Below are positions 6,438-12,300 of a stretch of 12,300 nt of DNA, in pieces; the first letter of the stretch is position 1, and every line of letters starts with the position of its first letter. The translations under genes were made by a program, and so were the position numbers. This DNA is from RAM1 sp943372515 (GTDB lineage: Bacteria; Pseudomonadota; Gammaproteobacteria; Burkholderiales; Burkholderiaceae_C), in contig CALRYY010000123.1 of assembly GCA_943372515.1 (NCBI GenBank), positions 1 through 12,300 on the forward strand. Reading direction: 5' to 3'. The notes under the pieces were generated by a model that worked only from the letters and a program-made list of their open reading frames with translations, searched no databases and was not told where the DNA came from.

Positions 6438-7280
6438 GTGAGCGAAGCACAACACAGAGTCGCCGTCGCCGGCGAGGGCCAGCACAGAGTCGCCGTGGCC
6501 GGCGCCTCGGGCCGCATGGGCCACATGCTCATCGAAGCCATCCACGCCGCGCCCGACTGCACGCTGGCCGGTGCGCTGGATGTGGCTGCCAGCCCCGCCA
6601 TCGGCCAGGACGCTTCGGCTTTCCTGGGCCATGCCAGCGGCGTGGCTGTCACAGCCGACCTGCACGCGGGCCTGAAAGGCGCACAGGTGCTGATCGACTT
6701 CACCCGGCCCGAAGGCACGCTGGCCCATCTGCGCGTGTGCCGCGAACTGGGCGTGGGTCTGGTGATCGGCACCACCGGTTTCAGCGACGCACAAAAGGCC
6801 GAGATCGCCGTTGCGGCCGCCGACATTCCCATCATGATGGCGCCCAACATGAGCGTGGGCGTCAACGTCACCCTCAAGCTGCTGGAGATGGCCGCGAAGG
6901 CGCTGTCAACGGGCTACGACATTGAAATCATCGAGGCCCACCACCGTCACAAGGTGGACGCGCCGTCTGGCACCGCGCTCAGGATGGGCGAGGTCATTGC
7001 CGGCGCTCTGGGCCGCGACCTCAAAGACTGCGCCGTGTACGCGCGCGAAGGCGTCACGGGCGAGCGAGACCCCTCCAGTATTGGTTTTGCCACCATCCGT
7101 GGCGGCGACATTGTGGGCGACCACACGGTGCTGTTTGCCGGCACGGGCGAGCGCATCGAAATCACCCACAAGTCCGCCAGCCGGACCACCTACGCGCAAG
7201 GCAGCCTGCGCGCGGTGCGCTTCCTGGCGGGGCGCAATAGCGGCCTTTTCGACATGTTCGACGTGTTGGGGCTGCGCTAG
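6438..7280 (+). CDS. dapB: 4-hydroxy-tetrahydrodipicolinate reductase
   Basis: A 280-residue cytoplasmic NAD(P)H-dependent enzyme of lysine and meso-diaminopimelate synthesis. It reduces the DapA product to tetrahydrodipicolinate. The N-terminal Rossmann motif is VAVAGASGRMG (18-28). TRPEGTLAHL (89-98) and GTTGF (111-115) follow. The substrate-site signature EAHHRHKVDAPSGTAL (167-181) includes catalytic His168 and Lys172, and MAPNMSVGVN (134-143) is intact. GTG at 6438 is chosen because TGAGG, overlapping the bamE stop, sits eight bases upstream. ATG 6408 would overlap bamE and is less likely. The N-terminus carries an odd in-frame duplication of QHRVAVAG (5-12 and 15-22). The exbB-like gene starts three bases after the stop. 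Confidence 0.96.
   Translation: MSEAQHRVAVAGEGQHRVAVAGASGRMGHMLIEAIHAAPDCTLAGALDVAASPAIGQDASAFLGHASGVAVTADLHAGLKGAQVLIDFTRPEGTLAHLRVCRELGVGLVIGTTGFSDAQKAEIAVAAADIPIMMAPNMSVGVNVTLKLLEMAAKALSTGYDIEIIEAHHRHKVDAPSGTALRMGEVIAGALGRDLKDCAVYAREGVTGERDPSSIGFATIRGGDIVGDHTVLFAGTGERIEITHKSASRTTYAQGSLRAVRFLAGRNSGLFDMFDVLGLR
6450..6509 (+). repeat. In-frame 30-bp tandem duplication in dapB
   Basis: Two adjacent 30-base units, 6450-6479 and 6480-6509. The first 25 bases of each differ at only two positions; the ends diverge. The translation is QHRVAVAG-EG followed by QHRVAVAG-AS, so the first beta-strand of the nucleotide-binding fold is written twice. Only the second copy continues into the functional GASGRMG loop. 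Confidence 0.9.
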
Positions 7281-7283
7281 GCC

Positions 7284-7928
7284 ATGCGCTGGACCGACAT
7301 CTTTTCCCAGGGCGACGCAGTCACGCGCGGCGTGGCGCTGGTGCTGCTGGCCATGTCGGTGGCCAGCTGGGTCGTGATTTTGTGGAAAGCATGGTTGCTG
7401 CAGCGCGCCAACCGCGACACGGCCCGCGCCACGGCGGCGTTCTGGCAGGCGCCTGCTCTGGCCGATGCGCGCGACCGCGTGGCCGCCTTTGACCGTGAAG
7501 CGCTGGTGCTGCCGCTGATTGACGCCACCCGCATTGACGGTGCCGGCACGCTGGCTGCGGCCGGCGACCGCTCGCAGCAGCTGACACGCGTGCTGCGCGA
7601 CGCCTTGCACCGGGTGCTGGACAAGCTGCAGTTCGGCCAGGTGCTGCTGGCTACCGTGGGTTCTACGGCACCGTTCGTCGGCCTTTTGGGCACCGTCTGG
7701 GGCATCTACCACGCGCTGACCAGCATAGCGGGGGCGGGGCAGATTTCCATCGACAAGGTGTCCGGTCCCGTAGGCGAAGCGCTGATCATGACGGCCGCAG
7801 GCCTGGCAGTCGCCATCCCCGCTGTGCTGGCCTACAACGTGTTTGGCAGACGAATCGGCCGCATCGAAGCCGACCTCGAGGGTTTCGCCCGCGACATTCG
7901 CGAATTGTTGGCACACACAAAGGCCTAG
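7284..7928 (+). CDS. exbB: ExbB/TolQ-family proton channel protein
   Basis: A 214-residue inner-membrane protein of the MotA/TolQ/ExbB family, the pentameric stator of a proton-driven motor that powers TonB- or Tol-type outer-membrane processes. Three transmembrane segments lie at about 16-36, 121-145 and 163-187, with a cytoplasmic loop between the first two. The polar channel residues Thr137, Glu165 and Thr170 have the same spacing as E. coli ExbB Thr148, Glu176 and Thr181. The signatures GSTAPFVGLLGTVWGIYHAL (126-145) and VGEALIMTAAGLAVAIPA (163-180) are clear. The start is ATG, three bases past dapB, with only a weak ribosome-binding site. The exbD-like gene follows after seven bases. No tonB lies nearby, so ExbB versus TolQ is decided only by resemblance; ExbB is favoured. 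Confidence 0.9.
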   Translation: MRWTDIFSQGDAVTRGVALVLLAMSVASWVVILWKAWLLQRANRDTARATAAFWQAPALADARDRVAAFDREALVLPLIDATRIDGAGTLAAAGDRSQQLTRVLRDALHRVLDKLQFGQVLLATVGSTAPFVGLLGTVWGIYHALTSIAGAGQISIDKVSGPVGEALIMTAAGLAVAIPAVLAYNVFGRRIGRIEADLEGFARDIRELLAHTKA

Positions 7929-7935
7929 CCCCTTT

Positions 7936-8370
7936 ATGGCTTTCGGTCGCCTTGAACGCACCCCTGGGCACCAGCCCATGAGCGAGATCAACGTCACGCC
8001 GCTGGTGGACGTGATGCTGGTGCTGGTGGTGATCTTCATCATCACCGCACCCTTGCTGGCCAGTTCGATACGGCTTGATTTGCCCAAAACCGACGCCGCT
8101 ACGGCCAGCGAGGCACCGAAATTCGTCACCCTGTCGATCAATTCTGGCGGTCAGGTGTTTCTGGACGAGCGGCCCGTGACGCCCGAGCAATTGGCCCAGG
8201 GCCTGCAGGAGGCTGCCGCCCGCAACCCCGACACCGAGGTGCAACTGCGCGCCGACCGCACCGTGCCCTATGGGCAGGTGGTGGTGGTGATGGGGGCAGC
8301 CCAAAAGGCGGGGCTGAACCGCATCGGTTTCGTGGCCGAGCAGCCCGACGCGCCCGCTGCGCTGCGTTGA
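7936..8370 (+). CDS. exbD: ExbD/TolR-family biopolymer transporter
   Basis: A 144-residue partner of the preceding ExbB-like protein. It has a short cytoplasmic N-terminus (1-20), one membrane helix (about 21-43) and a periplasmic domain to the end. The family motif SEINVTPLVDVMLVLVVIF (16-34) places the essential proton-carrying Asp at residue 25, the same number as in E. coli ExbD. The C-terminal region VQLRADRTVPYGQVVVVMGAAQKAGL is typical of ExbD/TolR. ATG 7936 is seven bases after the exbB stop, so co-translation is likely. With the neighbouring channel protein it should form a motor complex; the energised partner (TonB or TolA) must be encoded elsewhere. Confidence 0.92.
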   Translation: MAFGRLERTPGHQPMSEINVTPLVDVMLVLVVIFIITAPLLASSIRLDLPKTDAATASEAPKFVTLSINSGGQVFLDERPVTPEQLAQGLQEAAARNPDTEVQLRADRTVPYGQVVVVMGAAQKAGLNRIGFVAEQPDAPAALR

Positions 8371-8384
8371 GCAGCCCCAGCGCC

Positions 8385-8417
8385 TAAAATCGCTGCACTG
8401 CGGCTCCCGGAGCCGCA
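8385..8417 (+). promoter_or_regulatory. Candidate leuS -10 and 5' leader hairpin
   Basis: TAAAAT at 8385-8390 matches five of six -10 positions in the 70-base gap before leuS; no -35 hexamer is well placed. Nine bases further, TGCGGCTCCCGGAGCCGCA (8399-8417) is a perfect palindrome that folds as an 8-bp stem with a 3-base loop. There is no T-run, so it is not an intrinsic terminator. If the -10 is real, the hairpin would sit at the very 5' end of the leuS mRNA. Confidence 0.4.
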
Positions 8418-8440
8418 ACCCTCGCGACAAAGCCCAATCA

Positions 8441-11083
8441 ATGCAAGACAAGTACAACCACACCGACGTGGAGCGCGACGCGCACGCCCACTGGACCGCA
8501 CGCGACGCCTACCGCGTGAGCGAAGACGCTGGCAAGAAGAAGTTCTACGCCTGCTCCATGCTGCCGTACCCCAGCGGCAAGCTGCACATGGGCCATGTGC
8601 GCAACTACACCATCAACGACATGCTCACGCGCTATTTGCGCATGAACGGCTACAACGTGTTGATGCCCATGGGCTGGGATGCTTTTGGCCTGCCGGCCGA
8701 AAACGCCGCGCTGAAGAACGGCGTGCCGCCGGCCAAGTGGACGTACGACAACATCGCCTACATGAAAAAGCAGATGCAGGCGATGGGGCTGGCCATCGAC
8801 TGGAGCCGCGAGGTCGCAACCTGTGACCCGAGCTACTACAAATGGAACCAGTGGCTGTTCTTGAAGATGCTGGAAAAGGGCATTGCCTACCGCAAGACCC
8901 AGGTCGTCAACTGGGATCCGGTGGACCAAACCGTGCTGGCCAATGAGCAGGTGATTGACGGCAAGGGCTGGCGCACGGGCGCCGTGGTGGAAAAGCGCGA
9001 GATCCCTGGCTACTACCTCAAGATCACCGACTACGCTGGCGAGCTGCTGGACCATGTGCAAAGCCAGCTGCCCGGCTGGCCTGAGCGCGTGAAGCTCATG
9101 CAGGAAAACTGGATCGGCAAGAGCGAAGGCGTGCGCTTTGCGTTCCCGCACGACATTCGCGATGCGTCGGGCGCGCTGATCGGTGACGGCAGGATGTACG
9201 TCTTCACCACGCGGGCTGACACCATCATGGGCGTCACGTTCTGTGCCGTGGCGCCCGAGCACCCGCTGGCCGCTCATGCTGCGGCCACGAACCCCGGGCT
9301 GGCCGCCTTCATTGAAGAATGCAAGAAGGGCGGCACGACTGAGGCCGAGCTGGCCCTGCGCGAAAAAGTGGGCATGCCCACCGGCCTGACTGTGACGCAC
9401 CCGCTGACCCGGTTGCCGGTGCAGGTTTGGGTGGGCAACTATGTGCTCATGAGCTATGGCGACGGCGCTGTGATGGGCGTGCCGGCGCATGACGAGCGCG
9501 ACTTTGAATTTGCCAAAAAATACGGCATCGACATCCTGCAGGTCGTGCACGTGGACGGCGAGCGCTACGACTACGACCGCTGGCAGGACTGGTACGGCGA
9601 CAAACAGCGCGGCGTGACCATCAATTCCGACATCTACAGCGGCTTTGGGTACAAGGACGCGGTCAACGCCGTGGCCCATGCGCTGGAGCAGCTGGGCCTG
9701 GGCGAGAAAAAGACCACCTGGCGCCTGCGCGACTGGGGCGTGAGCCGCCAGCGCTACTGGGGCACGCCCATCCCCATCATCCACTGCGCGGAGCACGGCG
9801 CTGTGCCCGTGCCGGAGAAGGACCTGCCCGTGGTGCTGCCGCAGGACTGCGTGCCCGATGGTTCAGGCAACCCGTTGCACAAGCATGAAGGCTTCCACGC
9901 CGCGGTGACATGCCCGGTCTGCGGCAAGCCCGCGCGGCGCGAGACCGACACCATGGACACCTTCGTGGACAGCTCGTGGTATTTCATGCGGTACTGCGAC
10001 CCCACGAACGAAGAGGCCATGGTGGCCGGTGGCGCCAACTACTGGATGCCGATGGACCAGTACATCGGCGGCATCGAGCACGCCATCCTGCACCTGCTGT
10101 ACGCGCGCTTCTGGACCAAGGTCATGCGCGACCTGGGGCTGGTAAAGATCGACGAGCCGTTTACCAAGCTGCTGACGCAAGGCATGGTGCTGAACCACAT
10201 CTATTCGCGCAAGGGCGCCAAGGGCGGCATCGAGTATTTCTGGCCCACCGATGTGGAAGACATCCACGACGAGCACGGCAAGGTGACCGGCGCCAAGCTC
10301 AAGAGCGACGGTTCGCTGGTGACGTACGAAGGCGTGGGCACCATGAGCAAGAGCAAGAACAACGGCGTGGACCCGCAGGACCTGATTGAAAAGTACGGCG
10401 CAGATACCGCGCGGCTGTACACCATGTTCACCGCACCGCCCGAGGCAACGCTGGAGTGGAACGATTCGGCGGTAGAGGGCAGCTACCGCTTCTTGCGCCG
10501 CGTGTGGAATTTCGGCGCCAAGGTGGGCGCGGCAACCGACGCCAAGGCCGCGTACGGCAAGGACGCCAAAGCCGCGTACGGTAAGGACGCCAAGGCATTA
10601 AGGCTGGAAGTCCACACCGTGCTCAAGCAGGTGGACTACGACTACCAGCGCATGCAATACAACACGGTCGTGTCGGGTGCGATGAAGCTGCTGAACGCGC
10701 TGGAGGGCTTCAAAGGCAACGCACCCGGTGACGCCGCCGCCGTGCGCGAAGGCTTTGGCATCTTGCTGCGTACGCTGTACCCGGTGACGCCGCACATCGC
10801 GCATGAACTCTGGCAGGCGCTGGGCTATGCCGAAAAGCAGGGCGACCTGCTGGACGCGCCGTGGCCCAAGGTGGATGAGGACGCGCTCAAGCAGGACGAG
10901 ATTGAACTGATGCTGCAGGTCAACGGCAAGCTGCGCGGCGCCATCCATGTGCCGGCCGCTGCCGACAAGGCGCTGATCGAGCAGATCGCTTTGGCCAGCG
11001 AGGCGTTCATCAAGCAGGCGGATGGCGCTGCGCCCAAAAAGGTGATCGTGGTGCCGGGCCGCCTGGTCAATGTGGTGATCTAG
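8441..11083 (+). CDS. leuS: Leucyl-tRNA synthetase
   Basis: An 880-residue class I aminoacyl-tRNA synthetase that charges tRNA-Leu in the cytoplasm. The HIGH motif appears as HMGH (49-52) in YPSGKLHMGHVRNYT. The CP1 editing domain has the Thr-rich element TTRADT (256-261) and VPAHDERD with the editing Asp351. The second catalytic motif reads TMSKS (634-638) where most enzymes have KMSKS; the central Lys637 is kept. The DSSWYFMRY segment and the C-terminal domain (VNGKLRG, ending VPGRLVNVVI) are intact. The length is normal for bacterial LeuRS plus a small insertion: an in-frame tandem repeat DAKAAYGK twice (700-715) at the start of the anticodon-binding region. ATG 8441 matches the family N-terminus; its ribosome-binding site is weak. 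lptE starts two bases after the stop. Confidence 0.98.
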   Translation: MQDKYNHTDVERDAHAHWTARDAYRVSEDAGKKKFYACSMLPYPSGKLHMGHVRNYTINDMLTRYLRMNGYNVLMPMGWDAFGLPAENAALKNGVPPAKWTYDNIAYMKKQMQAMGLAIDWSREVATCDPSYYKWNQWLFLKMLEKGIAYRKTQVVNWDPVDQTVLANEQVIDGKGWRTGAVVEKREIPGYYLKITDYAGELLDHVQSQLPGWPERVKLMQENWIGKSEGVRFAFPHDIRDASGALIGDGRMYVFTTRADTIMGVTFCAVAPEHPLAAHAAATNPGLAAFIEECKKGGTTEAELALREKVGMPTGLTVTHPLTRLPVQVWVGNYVLMSYGDGAVMGVPAHDERDFEFAKKYGIDILQVVHVDGERYDYDRWQDWYGDKQRGVTINSDIYSGFGYKDAVNAVAHALEQLGLGEKKTTWRLRDWGVSRQRYWGTPIPIIHCAEHGAVPVPEKDLPVVLPQDCVPDGSGNPLHKHEGFHAAVTCPVCGKPARRETDTMDTFVDSSWYFMRYCDPTNEEAMVAGGANYWMPMDQYIGGIEHAILHLLYARFWTKVMRDLGLVKIDEPFTKLLTQGMVLNHIYSRKGAKGGIEYFWPTDVEDIHDEHGKVTGAKLKSDGSLVTYEGVGTMSKSKNNGVDPQDLIEKYGADTARLYTMFTAPPEATLEWNDSAVEGSYRFLRRVWNFGAKVGAATDAKAAYGKDAKAAYGKDAKALRLEVHTVLKQVDYDYQRMQYNTVVSGAMKLLNALEGFKGNAPGDAAAVREGFGILLRTLYPVTPHIAHELWQALGYAEKQGDLLDAPWPKVDEDALKQDEIELMLQVNGKLRGAIHVPAAADKALIEQIALASEAFIKQADGAAPKKVIVVPGRLVNVVI
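10538..10597 (+). repeat. In-frame 24-bp tandem repeat in leuS
   Basis: Two 24-base units (10538-10561 and 10562-10585) differ at two third-codon positions, followed by a 12-base partial third unit (10586-10597). They encode DAKAAYGK, DAKAAYGK, DAKA at residues 700-719. The segment joins the catalytic part to the anticodon-binding domain and looks like a surface linker. It is followed by TTA and AGG codons, uncommon in this GC-rich gene. Confidence 0.92.
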
Positions 11084-11085
11084 AT

Positions 11086-11655
11086 ATGAACGCTCCCCCC
11101 CGAAGCGCCTTCGGCGCCTCCCCCTCCAGGGGGCGCCACCAGCGGCCCGGCAAAGCCGGTTCCGCGGTGGCCCTGGTAATGGCGCTATGTATGTTGCTTG
11201 CGCTGTCCGCCTGCGGCTTCCAGTTGCGGCGCGCACCTGACTTTGCGTTCAACAGCATCTTCATCGGCACGGCCGACAGCTCCACGCTGGGCAACGAGCT
11301 CAAGCGCAATATTGCCTTCAGCGATGCCGTTCGGGTGGTGCCCGCCGCGCAGATTGCCACAGCCCAGGTGCTGCTGGACGTGTTGCAGGAGCAGCGCGAA
11401 AAGGTGGTGGTGGGCCTGAACGCCTCGGGACAGGTTCGTGAGTTCCAGCTTCGCATCCGTTTCCAGTTTCGCTTGCGGGGGCGCGACGGCAAGGAGCTGA
11501 TCGCGCCGACCGAAATCCTGCAGCAGCGTGACATCAGCTTCAGTGAATCGGCCGTGCTGGCCAAAGAGGCCGAAGAAGCACTGCTGTACCGCGACATGCA
11601 AACCGACATCGTGCAGCAGCTCATGCGCCGGCTGGCCGCCGTCAAGAGTCTGTAG
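11086..11655 (+). CDS. lptE: LPS assembly lipoprotein LptE
   Basis: A 189-residue LptE/RlpB-family lipoprotein that plugs the LptD barrel and delivers LPS to the outer leaflet. Lipobox LSAC with Cys43 is followed by the family start CGFQLRRAPDFAF (43-55). The core includes IFIGTADSSTLGNELKRNI and ends in RDMQTDIVQQLMRRLAAV. The hydrophobic signal core is short (about 29-42). Its charged n-region (Arg6, Arg15, Arg17, Arg20, Lys23) is encoded almost entirely by a 76-bp dispersed repeat, so the precursor has an unusually long n-region. ATG 11086 has GGTGA seven bases upstream and lies two bases past leuS. The alternatives GTG 11167 and ATG 11179 leave no positive charge before the hydrophobic core and look non-functional. 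holA follows after 14 bases. Confidence 0.9.
   Translation: MNAPPRSAFGASPSRGRHQRPGKAGSAVALVMALCMLLALSACGFQLRRAPDFAFNSIFIGTADSSTLGNELKRNIAFSDAVRVVPAAQIATAQVLLDVLQEQREKVVVGLNASGQVREFQLRIRFQFRLRGRDGKELIAPTEILQQRDISFSESAVLAKEAEEALLYRDMQTDIVQQLMRRLAAVKSL
11095..11170 (-). repeat. 76-bp palindromic dispersed repeat, copy 2
   Basis: The inverted counterpart of 5295-5370, with about 71 of 76 identical positions; most differences fall in the central C-run/G-run palindrome. It is a same-length copy with the same ends: seven C residues at 11095-11101 and CCGCGGTGG at 11162-11170. It lies inside the lptE reading frame, covering codons 4-28. Confidence 0.85.
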
Positions 11656-11669
11656 CCGCACACCCGCTC

Positions 11670-12300
11670 ATGCAACTCGCCGCCGCCCAGCTCAGCCAGC
11701 ACCTGCAACGCGGCCTGAAACCGCTGTACACGCTGCACGGGGACGAGCCCCTGCTGATCCAGGAAGCGGCAGACACCATCCGCGCACTGGCGCGCGAACA
11801 GGGCTACACCGAGCGCACCGTGCACACGGTGGCTGGCGCGCACTTTGACTGGAGCGAGGTGCTGGCCGCAGGCGGCAGCCTGAGCCTGTTTGCCGACAGG
11901 CAGATCGTGGAAATCCGGATTCCCTCAGGCAAGCCCGGCAAAGAGGGCAGCCCCGCCCTGCAACAACTGGCAGCAAGCTCGCAGGGCAACGACAGCACGC
12001 TCACGCTGGTGATCCTGCCGCGGCTGGACAAGATGACCAAAACCGGCGCCTGGTTCGGCGCGCTGGAAAGCTTTGGCGTGACCATCCAGGTAGATCCGGT
12101 GGAGCGCGCTGCGCTGCCGCAGTGGATCGCCCAGCGCCTGGCCCGCCAGGGTCAGCGCATAGCGGCCGGCGACGAAGGCCAGCGCACACTGCAGTTCTTT
12201 GCCGACCGGGTCGAGGGCAACCTGCTGGCCGCCCACCAGGAAATCCAGAAACTCGCGCTGCTGTACCCCGAGGGCGAGTTGAATTTTGAGCAAGTGGAAA
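11670..12300 (+). CDS. holA: DNA polymerase III delta subunit, 5' part
   Basis: The first 210 codons of an open frame that runs off the window end. The full family length is about 340 residues. HolA is the clamp-loader wrench that opens the beta sliding clamp. Visible features are the N-terminal start MQLAAAQLSQHLQRG, the strand PLYTLHGDEPLLIQEAADTI (18-37), LSLFADRQIVEIRIPSGKPG (71-90) with the family's 'SLF...R' motif, LTLVILPRLDKMTKTGAWF (111-129), and ADRVEGNLLAAHQEIQKLALL (177-197) of the second domain. These match delta rather than delta prime or DnaX: there is no Walker A, as expected. ATG 11670 is the first start after lptE, 14 bases away; the ribosome-binding site is weak. In many proteobacteria holA follows lptE and leuS, as here. 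Confidence 0.95.
   Translation, partial: MQLAAAQLSQHLQRGLKPLYTLHGDEPLLIQEAADTIRALAREQGYTERTVHTVAGAHFDWSEVLAAGGSLSLFADRQIVEIRIPSGKPGKEGSPALQQLAASSQGNDSTLTLVILPRLDKMTKTGAWFGALESFGVTIQVDPVERAALPQWIAQRLARQGQRIAAGDEGQRTLQFFADRVEGNLLAAHQEIQKLALLYPEGELNFEQVE

Noticed and set aside
6906..8141. Long minus-strand open frame of 411 codons opposite dapB-exbB-exbD
   Set aside because: It is antisense to three clearly conserved genes and has composition typical of a complementary-strand shadow.
8399..8417. T-box riboswitch or leucine attenuator upstream of leuS
   Set aside because: The leader is only about 50 bases, with no T-box sequence, no leucine-rich leader peptide and no terminator T-run.
8438..9796. 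Long minus-strand open frame of 452 codons opposite leuS
   Set aside because: It lies wholly antisense to a conserved synthetase, is rich in His/Ala/Val as expected of a GC-rich shadow frame, and matches no family I recognise.
1..12300. A novel defence, mobile or biosynthetic system
   Set aside because: Every sizeable gene belongs to a known housekeeping or common family, the gene order is typical of betaproteobacteria, and no integrase, transposase, toxin or CRISPR-like array is visible.

Overview
The window looks like a chromosomal segment of a GC-rich betaproteobacterium. The gene order and protein sequences point to the Comamonadaceae (Acidovorax-like), although the species cannot be fixed from sequence reading alone. 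It is dense with housekeeping genes, and no intergenic gap exceeds about 190 bases. I see no phage, transposase, CRISPR array, tRNA or rRNA.

Layout. (1) 129-1816, minus strand: a DUF421/YetF-like membrane protein and a patatin-like phospholipase, joined by a TTGA stop/start overlap. A nested-palindrome intergenic element (6-77) lies downstream of them. (2) About 1899-3188, plus: an MFS efflux-type transporter, divergent from the DUF421 gene. (3) 3380-5280, plus: a hibernation-promoting factor (hpf), a strong intrinsic terminator, then ptsN (EIIA-Ntr) and hprK (HPr kinase/phosphorylase). This resembles the conserved rpoN-hpf-ptsN-hprK neighbourhood, but rpoN is not directly upstream. (4) 5371-5787, minus: fur, convergent with hprK and divergent from bamE. 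(5) 5873-8370, plus: bamE, dapB, exbB-like and exbD-like genes, closely packed. (6) 8441-12300, plus: leuS, lptE and the first 210 codons of holA.

How they fit together. bamE and lptE both serve outer-membrane assembly (BAM complex, LPS export). ExbB/ExbD form a proton-driven motor that energises outer-membrane processes. fur and the ExbB/D pair suggest an iron link. dapB feeds lysine and peptidoglycan synthesis. hpf, ptsN and hprK are stationary-phase and nitrogen/carbon control functions. leuS and holA serve translation and replication.

The most notable signals are not new genes but small-scale sequence evolution inside conserved ones. A 76-bp dispersed palindromic repeat occurs twice in opposite orientation. 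One copy fills the hprK/fur gap. The other is read through as codons 4-28 of lptE and supplies the charged n-region of its lipoprotein signal. Recent-looking in-frame tandem duplications are present in dapB (30 bp, duplicating the first Rossmann strand) and in leuS (24 bp). I found no convincing undescribed multi-gene system.
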